Origin: Neodiprion pinetum
Taxonomy: Eukaryota; Arthropoda; Insecta; Hymenoptera; Diprionidae
DNA length: 64,000 bases
NCBI RefSeq assembly: GCF_021155775.2
Contig: NC_060237.1
Coordinates: 7,859,332 to 7,923,331, forward strand
Direction: 5' to 3'
Part shown: positions 27,301 through 39,300 of the stretch, piece after piece
How the letters are laid out: each line of letters opens with the position of its first letter
How positions within the stretch are numbered: position 1 is the stretch's first letter
Position numbers and translations under genes: made by a program
Notes under the pieces: model-generated
Databases searched by the model: none
What the model was told of the DNA's origin: nothing
What the model saw: only the letters and a program-made list of their open reading frames with translations

Positions 27301-30300
27301 TTCACCAATTTCAATGCACGGTTCGTATATACCAACATACAATTTGAACCACCGCTGAGCGTGTTCATTCGTCCGAGAACCTGCGAAATAAGATAGATGT
27401 GACGGGAGATTAGACGCGGTTGCGGCTGCTGCTGCTGCTTCTGCTCCGAAATCGTCACGCTTACAACAGGCGTCTTCTACCTTCCTTCATTGCCTCAATA
27501 ACGATTTTACCAATTTGCCTTATAGCGATTTTTCGAGTCAGCCAACTCGAACTACTCGCTGCTCTTGGTTAAACCACTTCATCGCTTCAGCTTGTAGAAG
27601 ATATCTGATGTGAAGTAGTAATTTTGAAGAAAAAAGACCAGCAAAAACTAAGCGGTTGATATTTGGCGGCAACTCTGACCGATTCATTGACGAACCGCGT
27701 AACGATTTCATCCCTGCAGCAGCAGCACCTAATTGAAATTAGTCAACGGGTCTATCGGTCAATTAAGGCTGGTAAATTACTAGGAGTATAAATTAATATG
27801 TTTGTCTGATTGAGGGGGCTTAAACGGGATCCAATTATCGCCGGGTCATTAATGACTTATTGTTATCTGATTTTTCGATACGTCAACCAAACCCCCCCCC
27901 GTCGAAGTGCGCAGTATTTGTCATCCTGCAGTTTTGCCGGAAGCGAGGACGCGCACCTGGCTGAATTTAATCGAACGACTCAACGGTGAGCACTCTGCAG
28001 GAAGCGTAATGGCGAGTAATAGAATTTCCCCACTTCCATTTCGCAGCGAATCACCGACCGAGTGCATCTCCACACCGTGTGCTCATGTGTCTCTCTCTGT
28101 GTGTACGTAACTTGCGGCTGTGTGCCTTTAACGTATCTGCATAATACGTAACAGGTTTATCGATTATTAACCCTTTCATTGCAAAGAGCGCTTCCTCCTC
28201 CGCGACTCTACTTTTTCATCTTCTAAACTTCGTCCTTGTGCCCTCGCTATACGGATCTCGGTATTGCTCTGCCCCTGACACTCACAATCAGTTTCAATTC
28301 AATCTTCCCCGGCACCTCTTCCGTTCCTCTATCCTCAAACTTCTCTGCCTTTCCAGTTTTCATCCGATTTCCCTACGTGCATCGGCTCAGGAGATATATG
28401 GCGTGACAACCGTTTTCCAACTTTGCAAGCTCCGGAGAAAATGCAAAAATGAAACTGGACCGTTGAACAAAATTGTATTGTTGAAAATTGATATTTTTTT
28501 AACAGTATAACAGAAATTGGAAAAATTTCGTTACGTAAGATCTGTAAATTGCGTAATTCGTCTGTCTAGGTAATTACGAACTGTGAAAAGTATAGTTGTC
28601 GAGTTTTAAAATACTTGTCACTGACAGCGAATTTGCTTGTTAACTTATTATCGTTGAAACAGTTTTTTTTACTCAACCGTCGGTTTACTGTATCATTTCT
28701 CTTTTCCGTTTACCCAATTATCGTTAATTGTCGACACGTTCCAGAACCGCAAAAACGACAAATTGTAATCGCATTGCGTTCGCAATCTGAACACACGTTA
28801 CGGCAGCTATCGTACAGCGGTATATTAGAATCCCCTGTACAACAATCGTCGGAGTTCAAGAACCTTAAATGTAGAAAAAAATGCGGCCGGTGGTCACTCG
28901 GCTATAAATATCCCCTTTTTCTTATCCGCCGAGAGCAATATGAAAAAAAAAAAAAAGTCAATAACCGAGCCGCCGTCGTAAGAATGTGGATGCGGAGTAA
29001 ATAAGAAATCAATGATAAACGTATATCTACGATTGAAAAGGAAATATGCTCTTCTTTCTCGCTTTGCTCTCGGTGCAGAAAAAATGAAAGGAATTATTAG
29101 GAAGCCAATCGGGGGTTCTTAAGAGTTGAGAATGTAAGGGACAGGCGGTGAAGTGGAGAAGGGTCGTTGCGTTCACCCTCCTCCTCCTCCTCCTTCTCCT
29201 TCGCGAAATTCGCGGGTCATTTGCATGTAAAATAATCCCTCGAAGGATCCTCCTCCTGCAAAGCGAATGGAATTACTTACGCAAAGGGAGGCGAGGAACG
29301 CGACGTCGCGTCGTCCAGGGGGAAGGTAAGGAGGAAAGGGGGACGAAGGGCTGAAGTTGGTAGGCGACTGGGCGAAAACCCTTTCTTTAAACCCGTCCTT
29401 CGCCACGGCTTGAATATTCAGGTTCACCGTTTGGCTTGTTGGACGGCTTGATAACCGACACGTGTTAATTTGCTACCGAATCGGACTCTTAGTCCGGCTG
29501 AATGGCGTTCGCGATGCGGGTAGAGATTCTGATTGGTCGAAACTCAGGCCGACCATTGTGCCCAATCACGTCGGACTGCGTGGTTCGAATTATCAGAGGG
29601 TCAAGTTTTCAGATGATTATAATTAAGGAAATTGACCGGCCAAGAATTATCGATACTTTTCAGTCGATTTTATTAGAGGGCTTGTCGCGAATTAGGTATT
29701 TAGCGAGTTTTTATATTCGTAACCTGAGAGGATATTACGAAAAAAAATACTGGTTATGTAAAGAAATTCTTGAATGCCGAGGCTTCATTTTGAATTATTT
29801 AAAAATCGTTGAATGTCCAATAGATTCTATTTGACTTTATTCTACGATGGCTCGTTTTATTCGGAAAACTGTTTTCTACCGAGACCGTGAAAACATATTA
29901 CTTTTTATCACTTTGGTATCGTTGAATATTTAATTTTGCACCGCTGCCCCGATATTGATTGTAATTGGCAAGAAAAAAAAAATCTCTCAGCGGCTTTTCA
30001 GAAAATGATATTCTGAATAAAATCGTCGATCGTAGATTGAAATCAAACGAATCTACTAGATTTTTAACAATTTCGAAACGATTTCACGCAAAGCATCGAT
30101 ATCCAACGTTTCCTTTACAATTCCATTACGTTTAAAGAGAATCTTCGTAGCTTACGTCGTTTGGTCGTTCGAATTTGATCCTGAATTTCGCATCAACCAG
30201 AAATATGGCTTCGCTTTACGCGCCGCAGAATCGATCTCCGTTGTTTCCGAGCCGATCCCTGAGAGAGGATGGACTTCTCTCGGTCCTTCGAACTTCCGGT

Positions 30301-33300
30301 AATCGGTTTAAGGCCACCGTTGAATTCATTCGGCGGATGAAACGGAAATTGCCATAAGCTCCCTTCCACGACGCAGTAAGTTCTCCTCTTGCCCATCGCC
30401 TTTACCGCTGCAATATCAAACGGTCCAACAGAATCTGCTTTCCGCGTTGCGAAACCTCCGCGTGTATTCCCTTCCGACAAACCAAACTCGAGATTGCAGA
30501 ATAGAGGCATGTCGCCGCTGTGAGAATTGCCGCAAGAAACTTGTCAAACGTCTTCGCGGCTCGTGCATCTATTTTTCACAGCATGCGTTCCCGCCTGCAA
30601 TTGCTGTTATTTCCGCTGGCGAAAGCTCTCGCGTGTTCTCTCGACGTTTCCGAGGTATTCCTCGGCCGGTTTTCACCCTCTGCATGTCTGCGTCTCCGCG
30701 TCCATGTGTCTCGGAGTTCTTTGGCGAATGAGATCGCGTGACGCGAATCCTCGGCACACGCCGTCGATCGATCGGGCTCGTGCTCTCACTCTGATTGAAT
30801 TGAGCCAAATAACCGTCGCTGTTCTGACATCCAATGGAATATTACCCTGTATACCAGCGTTACGCTCCTCGTAGGCCACGAAACCCGGATCACGTCGGAT
30901 TATCCACGGCGACGGAACAGAAATTGACCGTAATTGCGGATCGATTACTTTTCCTTTCTCTGCGGCGCGCGTGGATCGTTTCGTTAGAAACTCCGTTTAT
31001 CTCGAAGATCGGTTAAAATGCCAGCTCTCCACATCGCACTGTTAATTAGAAAAATTTCATTGCCACACGGGGAAAATTATACCAATTTGCCTTAAGATCC
31101 TCGCTTTTAGCACACCGTATCGGAAATATTACGAAAGAAGTAAACAAAGTGAGCGTTGTACGACGTCGAGCGGATGGGTTAAACTTTTTACACTTTTATT
31201 GTAACTTCTTTTTTATTGCCGGAATAAAAACGGAGCGAATAAACTTATCTCACGACTATTGTATATGGAGAGAAAAGTTGGCTAATTGTTTAAAAAAAAA
31301 AAAGAGTGTGAATCGTCATTTTATTACTATTCTTCTTATATCTTCTTTGCCAATTTTATTATCGAAAGCATGGATATACCTGCTTGGTCGATTTTCAAAT
31401 CATTCGAAAGCGGCACTCGGTAAAGTTTTTATCGTTTACATCGGATAATCGTACTTTTCCACTTATCCCCTTAATTGATATGGCTGAAAGTGTCGGTTAT
31501 ACAGGTATACGTATAATGTGTGTAATGTGTATGTATACATGTACATGTATATATAAGAAGGAACTTATCGGATTAAATATCGTCACCGAACTCGTGACCG
31601 GCGATAAACCTGTCACGAAGAGTGAAACTTTTTGTCAGTTATAAAAAATCTACCGCGCCTGCAAAGCCTAGAAAACTTTTTTCACCCAGCCCCCCCGCTG
31701 TTTATTGGATAAACTTTCGAGTTTGATGGCTCCCGAGCCTCTTAATTCTGTCGTCTTCTTATCTCCGGAGCTGCTCCTTGTACCCTATAACTTTCGTTAA
31801 ACCATGATCCGCACCCATGAGATGTATATTCCCCCAGAATTACAAGCATAAATCAAACTTTTCGAACCAAATTAGATCACGCCCCATCAAAATAACGTAG
31901 GTATAAGAGTTTTGCGTGTAGGATAAAAAAAAACAATAAAACAAAGTGAGATAAAATATATATATCCAACAATTTATTCATTACGCGTCATCAGCGGCTG
32001 CAACGCGATCCTCGCGCGTCTCTACGAGGGTGAAAAAAAATTTCTCGCGTATACCTTCGCTCTTGCGGAAACTCGCTTTACAATTCTTCGGTGAAAAAAA
32101 GTCTCCGGCGGGACTTTGCAGCACCGCCGCCAATATTACGCCCGATAAGAAGAAAATGTTTTCTCGATCACGTCAGCGGCTCGATACCTGCCCACAGAGT
32201 GCGGTCCATTGTGTCCATGTCCCCTCGGCCTCGTCGTTTCAACCGTGCGCTCAGCCTCGAGGATCTTATTTTATTTTCTCGTATTTCATTTCCTCTATTT
32301 TTCGCGTAGTCGAGAACGAGTCAATTTCGCGAAGCCTGCGACTAAAGAAGAGAAAGAGAGCGAGTGAGTTAATCAACGACTTAAGGATCGTATTCGACAG
32401 AGCACGGAGTAAAATGTGCTCACGTGATTTTTATTATTCTCACTTATTATTACCGTGGTTGGATCACGAATTGATTGATAACTCGAGGTGAATGACCGAG
32501 TTATCTCGTTTATTCCGGGCGTTAACCGGGGCCTAATTATTGGTTTTATTTCAGCCTCCGGGTCGGGATCGGTGATCGGACGAGACCCCCTGCCACCCAG
32601 AGCCATCAGCACGTCTCAGCTACCCCAGAGAACGCTGACGCAGCCTCCTCTTCCACGAGGAAACGCGCACCACCCGGCGCATCCGGTTCAGCAAACGACA
32701 CTTCCGGTCACCCGCCCGTTAGAACGTACCGCCGCCGCTAGCCTAGCCGATATCAGGATCACCTCTGCCGGGTGAGTGTATCCTCCGATACTCGAGATTA
32801 ATACTACAGAGTTTTGGGTAATTGATAAGGAGTCGAGGTGGGTTAGCCATCTTGGTCGCAAATCGCGAGCGCAACGTCGTTGCCACAATCTTGTGACCTC
32901 CTGAGGCAAGCACGAGTTGTACGGTAGAAGAAAAAGTGGTAAAATCGTTGAAGGAAAGACCTCCGGCAATGTTAGGGCTAATCGGACAACATCTCTGCTG
33001 TGGAATAGAAATTAATGTGAGAAAACTTGCTTGGCAAAAAACCTGAGGTGTCAACAATTTGAGAAACGATTTTACAACAGTAACCGTTCACAATTATCAA
33101 AAGCTGGTGATTTCTGTCGTATTCTAACGTTCGTGGATTCATTTTCTTTCATCATAAAAGTCCCCAAATATTACCTGACAAATTTTGTTAGAAACAGTTA
33201 TCCGCACTCAGAGAAAAGGATTCATTGAATTTGTCATGTATGGCGAGAAAAATATTTGTTCGATTCAAATAAATGTTGTCTGATGCAACAAAAAAATTGT

Positions 33301-36300
33301 ACGAACAAAATATTATATTGTCAAGTGAAAACACATTTATTTGAAGTAACAAAACATTTCTGTCCCCGTATTTGATCGCCACGTTTGGTGAGGACACCAA
33401 ACTTTTTTTCGTACGTAATGTGCATCGAAATAAATTTTTCAAACGTTTGTTTTCTGTTTTCTCAACTTTTGACTTCGAGAATGTGCATCATTTGAAGAAT
33501 TTCGTGAACTTAGAAAAAAGTTTTATACCTACACTTGATATTTCGACTAGAATACTTTTACACCTGTTTTTTTTTTTTTTTTTTTTTTTATGATAATTCA
33601 TTATTTATCCACAGTCCACTTCTATAAACTCCCTTATTGTTTTGTTAACGAAAATATATTTGTTCTTCGATCGACGTAATTTTTTGAAACACATTTGCAT
33701 TCAGTCTCCTTGTCGAAACCCTTGGATCAGTTTTCTCCATCATTTGTTGTCGAGGAAAGATGTAACATGTGTCTAGTCGAGAAATAGAGTTATTCCTGTA
33801 AGGAGCCAAAAAAATAAATGACGGCAACATCGTTAACAAAAATGCGGATTTTCCTCGTTCGTCTAACAATAAGTTGTTTTACTCCCGTTCTCAGCTTTAA
33901 GCTCGGCAATAAACACCGGAGAATTCAAAATGCTTACTGGTATAATCGGAGTTGCGAGGGTAGGTTAAACTTCTGCCGAGTATTAACGGGTTTTATACGG
34001 CAGTTAAAGAGGGCGGGATCCCGGGGTTGCGGTAGGTTTTAGATATAACCTGTAACGGAGGAAAACCCCCTGGGGCGATTTTCGTCTAGCCGAATATCGA
34101 GTATAGGTATAAGCTAGGGAAACTGACAAAGCCGAACAAGAAGCATTGTAATGGTCGATAAAAGTTTGAGCTCACGCTGCACATCGTGTTCCTGTGATAA
34201 AAGTGTCTTTTTTGTACATTTTTCCCCACCCTTTATTCGCTCTGCGTACGTTTTTCGACTCGGTGTATCGCCGCTATAGAATTCAATCGATTCTGTCTTC
34301 AGAGCCAATTCGTTTATTTCAATATTCAATCCGACCGGCCCGGGGCGAATTAATCAACCCTTTGAACGGCGAAATTATCTGACATCCCAGCAATTTTATT
34401 CGCGTTCGTAGTCATTAAAGCGAAAAATAAAATTACGATTGTTGGAATATTCGTATGTAATTTCAACTTTTATTCCAATTATTTCACATCGCATGAGCTC
34501 AACGTTCCCAAAGTCTTTGAAAAACTTTTTTTAAATTTGTTATAGATTTTGATCCTTACGGTTGTCCAAAGTTGATCAGGCTACAACATCTGGAAGTTTT
34601 TTTTTTTTTTTTTTTGCTGTCTCTTAACGTAATTAGAATTCCGAGATACGGAAGTAATGAAAATTAAAACAAGTGCTTAATTTGATTGTCCTGCAGAGTC
34701 TGAGCCAGAATTGCACTCGAGGTGGGTTCGTTTATTTTAGCTTTTCGGTACGTTCGTCCGTTCGTTGAATTGGACGAGATCCAACCAGTGCTGAAATCTG
34801 CAGTGGGAGACAAAAATCCCGCGACTAAAAGTTTTGACAAATAAATATTACGCCCGCTGTACATATTACACGGATTCAGCATAATTTTTTCCCCGCAGAA
34901 GTGTACCTTGTACAGAAATAAATAAACAGCATCATCGACCGAACGGATCATTTCGCGGAATGTGAAATTTCTCGGGGGAATTTCTTTCTCACGATACGTA
35001 ATATAACTAGCGTCTTCTTAAAGAGAATAAGAGACGTATTAATTGACCAACAAGAAGGCACCAAATTTTTTTTTCTTCTTCGCCTTCTTCTTTGTACGTC
35101 GTCGTTCCATTGCTGGAGATCAGAAACAACATCCGAGATCGTTACCGCGTCCCGAGCGCTTCGAATAAATTTTATTAACCATGACACGGAGAGTTTGAAG
35201 GCAGCTGCCGGCTGTGGTGTTTCAATTGAGAGTCGGATTGGCGTATAACTGGCTAAATAACAGCTCGACGCTTGGAGGCTGGTGGATCCGCGTTGAAGGT
35301 GACTCGGTCGGGTACTGTTATTGTATAAATTGAATCAACGCCAGTTTGTTTGTGACGCTTGTTACAGGGAGGCGAGAATCACGTCGCCAGGAAACGGCCA
35401 GTTGAAGCAGCAGCACCAGGACCAGTCCGCTCAGCGCAGGATGGCCGGACCCTTGAGGGTTATTTCCCCTAATGGACACAGGGTTTCCAGTCCGAACGAG
35501 AGCGAGTCCCATTCGCGCAGTCCAAGCAAGTACTTTACTCGTTTTACAGATGGTGCGCGGTTAAAATTAGAGGCCCGTTTCGCCCGTTCCTGATCTTGAT
35601 CCCAACTGTGCCGCAGGCGCGACCCTTCTCCAAATGGTGCGAAAAGGCACGTTGATCAGTGACCGATGTCCACCGTGATGGTTGCATTTTTTACTTTTGT
35701 TTTCGTCTTTCAAACATGAACAGTTTCGACCGTTAACGCGCTGCGGGTTGAAGATTCCAACAGGTTTCGTACCGAGCTGTTGTTCGAGCTTTTCCGAATC
35801 CCAATCCCAATCTCACCGGGTATCTCTAACCTTCCTTGCTTCGTACGTGATTCGAATCGCAGAGTAGCGAAGGTCGGGGTTCAATCTACTACCCTGGGAT
35901 TTCCTATTGTTTCCAAACGAACTTCCCGCGAAGGTACAGGTGTACTTCTCGGTGTGCATTCACTGCGTTATACCGTCGTGAAACTCGCTGCAACGGTCCA
36001 GATTATTATAATACCTAGTTCTGATTGTGCATTGTCGTCGCACGAATAGCGACAGAGATACCATCGGATTAATTTACCCTAAGTTTTCCCTTTGCCTTCT
36101 GCCAGCGCAAAGGCAGCATGTCCGGTTGTCGAGTTGAAGTCACGTATTCCCTCTTTCTCCTCGTCGCCGTTTTCCATCACCGATAATCACTCACCGCGTG
36201 CTGGACTGCAGGTAACGTCGCGTTCTCCTCATACTTTTTCACAAGACGCAACGATTATGACACGCGATTAAACTTTGCGCGCAAACGGTTAGTGCCTTTA

Positions 36301-39300
36301 CGGTAATTCGGTCAATTCTACGGTACATCGTACCGATCGGATTTTTCAACAATTAACGTTATATTTGACGGCAGTAACGAGTTAAACAGAAGTTTGTCTA
36401 TAACGGTGTCCACTACTGATTATTATACCTGTAATATATATCGCGTGTTTATGGTTTTACGGACGTATGCGCCATTATACGACCTTTCACCACGCGTAAA
36501 GGTAAAGCGACGTGTTTTTCTCCCCTTTATATTTACGGGAAAGACATGGGGATACATTCGAAAACGTTGCGATTGAAAAATGTATCAATTAACGGTACAA
36601 GGTCGTAAGTACTGACGGTTACGCCCTTTCATCGCGAACTTTATGAAAAATAATCACGTACATTTATGGTGTAATCTCGCCTGTGCCCACATACGACCAT
36701 ATACCGTGTTACGTTCGTTATCATTTTTTGAGGAAATTAAAATTTTTTAATATTCTCCCGTCGTCGATAAATCTTCACGTTTCGAAGGTTCCTGCATCGT
36801 TTATGATGAAAGCACTTAAATGGCGGATGCGACTGTATACCAATTATAAATTTGACGAATAAAAATATATTTTTGCGTTGAAATGGCGTATCCACCAAAC
36901 ATAAGGCCTCTTACCTGTATTTATTTTCTCGGCTCGTTTTAGTGTAGATACGCGTTTTCGGTACTTTCGTAACGAATTCACCTTTTTGGCGTCTACGTCC
37001 TTATACCATTATATATTGGATTATTCGACAGAGCACCAAATCAGTTTATGCCTCATGCTTTCGCACACCGGCAGATGAAATAGCAAATCGCACGGTATTT
37101 GCGATCAGAATTTCACAACCATCTCACAGTGCAGACGCGACGACGACGAGCCTTGATTCGGCCCTAGGTCTCTGTTTGCCAAGCGCAAACTCTGCAGAAT
37201 GCAACTGACTATAATGGTCAAATTTGTTGATCTGTAAACGGGGTTAATAATTACGCGAGGCTACGTGGGTGACACGGACGCAGAGGAAACGGAGCTCGAG
37301 AGTTCGGAATCGAAACTCCCTTCCACGAAATTTAAACTCTGATAATAACCGCCTCCGCAGCAGGTCCGGAGGACCAAGTTTCTGGTCCCTGTGCCACCTT
37401 GAGAACCCTTCGGGGTTTCGGACGTAAGTCGCGTGTCGGGTTTAATTATTCAAAGGGCAAGAAAGAAGGACTGCGGGACGTATGTCACCGCGGCGCAGGT
37501 TGGCTCTGGAATAATGGAAAGGCAATGCGGAGCCAGTGAATTCATTCGCTTCGTACCCTACCGTAACGTTAGGGTGCTCTTTGGACGCTCCTTGTTTACC
37601 GTATGGAAAGGAAGGTAAGGACAGATGAATTCCGGTAGGGTTTTAGTCGCGACAGCGACCTCGCCGCTCGCTGGTTCAAGGTACATGAACCAAAAGCTGC
37701 TCCGACCGGCGCAGGAGCCGGAGAAACGATGAATAATTCATTGTTTGCAGTTGAACTGCCTTTGGCATGCGAGCCATTATGGCTTTAGGCAAGAGACCTT
37801 GCGAATCGTCTCGTTGATTTCGCGGATTTCTCTTCGACGAACGACTTTAACCTATTAACCGTGAAAATACCGACATTTTCCATTAATGTCACCCCTTGTT
37901 TCCGCGTCCTCTTGCCACGTTTCACGCATCCCTCTGTCGGTATTACTCGATTTTAAAACTGCCGTGCGGCGATGGCGGGAAACCAAGTTTCGAATAAGTC
38001 CGATTAAATTTCATAGGTGCACCTCCTACGAGCGTGATTCTCGACGCTTCTTGTTTTACACCTTGTTCTCAATGTCATGAAGTTTAATCGCTTTGCTCGC
38101 AATTGTCTTTGTCCAAATCATCTAATTCCAAAAGTTTCGATCCTTCTACCCCATCGCGATATGAGGGGTTGATCACGGTTCAAACTTTTGTTACTTCAAC
38201 TCACGGAATAACTTTACGTTACGATCAAACAATCCTTTTCGTCTTCTTCTGTATATCCAGTGTTACACTTACACGGGTATGTACGGATCTCGTCGACGGA
38301 GTGTTTACGAGTTAACTCAACCCTGCAGCTTCAGTCAACTTGACTTGAGGTTTAAACGTGCTGATCTTATTTATTCTTTCGTACGTTGCGATAAGTCGAG
38401 CATGCAAAACACGCGCAAGACCAATAACAAATCTTGATAACAACTACGCACCCGATAAATCTTCGTGTCTTCTCACTTGTTGAAAAATCTACGAGATTCC
38501 TAGCAGCTGGAATAAATTGCGCAACAATTTTACGATCATCTGTTTCGGCAATTGAAATCCGGTTAATAAAGTACCGAAAGTACGCATAAATTGCCTTGCT
38601 TGATTATCTTCCCATTTACAAATCAATCTTTGTCGTGACCGAATCTGCCTGAGCGATACTTTTTTAATCCGTTATCTCTGTTTCCCAGTTAAAGGGATTG
38701 TTGACAATACGTTCGTGTTTGTGTATTGTAATTTTTATCCACTTTCTTTTTTCATTCGTCACCGAAACTCCAAAAGTGTATTTAACAATTTGATTTCGAA
38801 CGAATATTTCCAGGCGAGCGAACAATCGGCAGTCCTGTCGGTCGAGATATCGAGAGAATTGAACGGGGGGGCGGAAGCGGTGTCGACGTAAATGGTCACG
38901 GCAGGCAAAACCATTGCAGTGCCAACAATCGGGACAACAATGAGCTTCTGAACAAAAGGGTGAGTCTCCTCAAAGCTTCGGGATAATAATATCCGTCGGC
39001 GTATTGAAACGTCGTAATATAAACTCGTGTACGAAATTATGCTGTCAATCTGTTATGTTTCGTTTAAACTCTGTCAAATTGTCTCAGATTGATTCCCTTT
39101 GCGCAGAATTATATCGTCGTTACACGCGTCGGTGTATCGATATCCATTTATCGCCATACGCATGCATCTACCTACTTACGTACCTACCCATGGTAATTCA
39201 AGCCGAGCTGTTAATCCTCGCGTCAAAACGTAGGGTTTCCTTACAACATTAAAGAGGCGCGATGCCAGCGGCTGTTATGTTCCATTATAGGTATACTGCA

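Larger units (their letters stand above)
35526..38813 (+). other. kmr: Intron with possible alternative exons
   Basis: Mostly AT-rich. It contains two exon-like blocks, at 36106-36211 and 37361-37423, listed separately. Nothing else coding is evident. The 3' acceptor is GAATATTTCCAG before 38814. Confidence 0.6.

Noticed and set aside
27000..27458. 152-codon ORF on the - strand
   Set aside because: It overlaps the more coding-like + strand block; its poly-Gln start comes from a GCT/GCC repeat and its codon use looks like a shadow.
27932..27985. Exon-like piece ending RTRTWLNLIERLNG with a GTGAGC donor in phase 1
   Set aside because: It resembles the last helix of a PH domain and its phase would fit exon 32555. 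No other PH exon is nearby, the acceptor is mediocre and the resemblance is short, so I left it out. It is worth checking if PH exons are sought.
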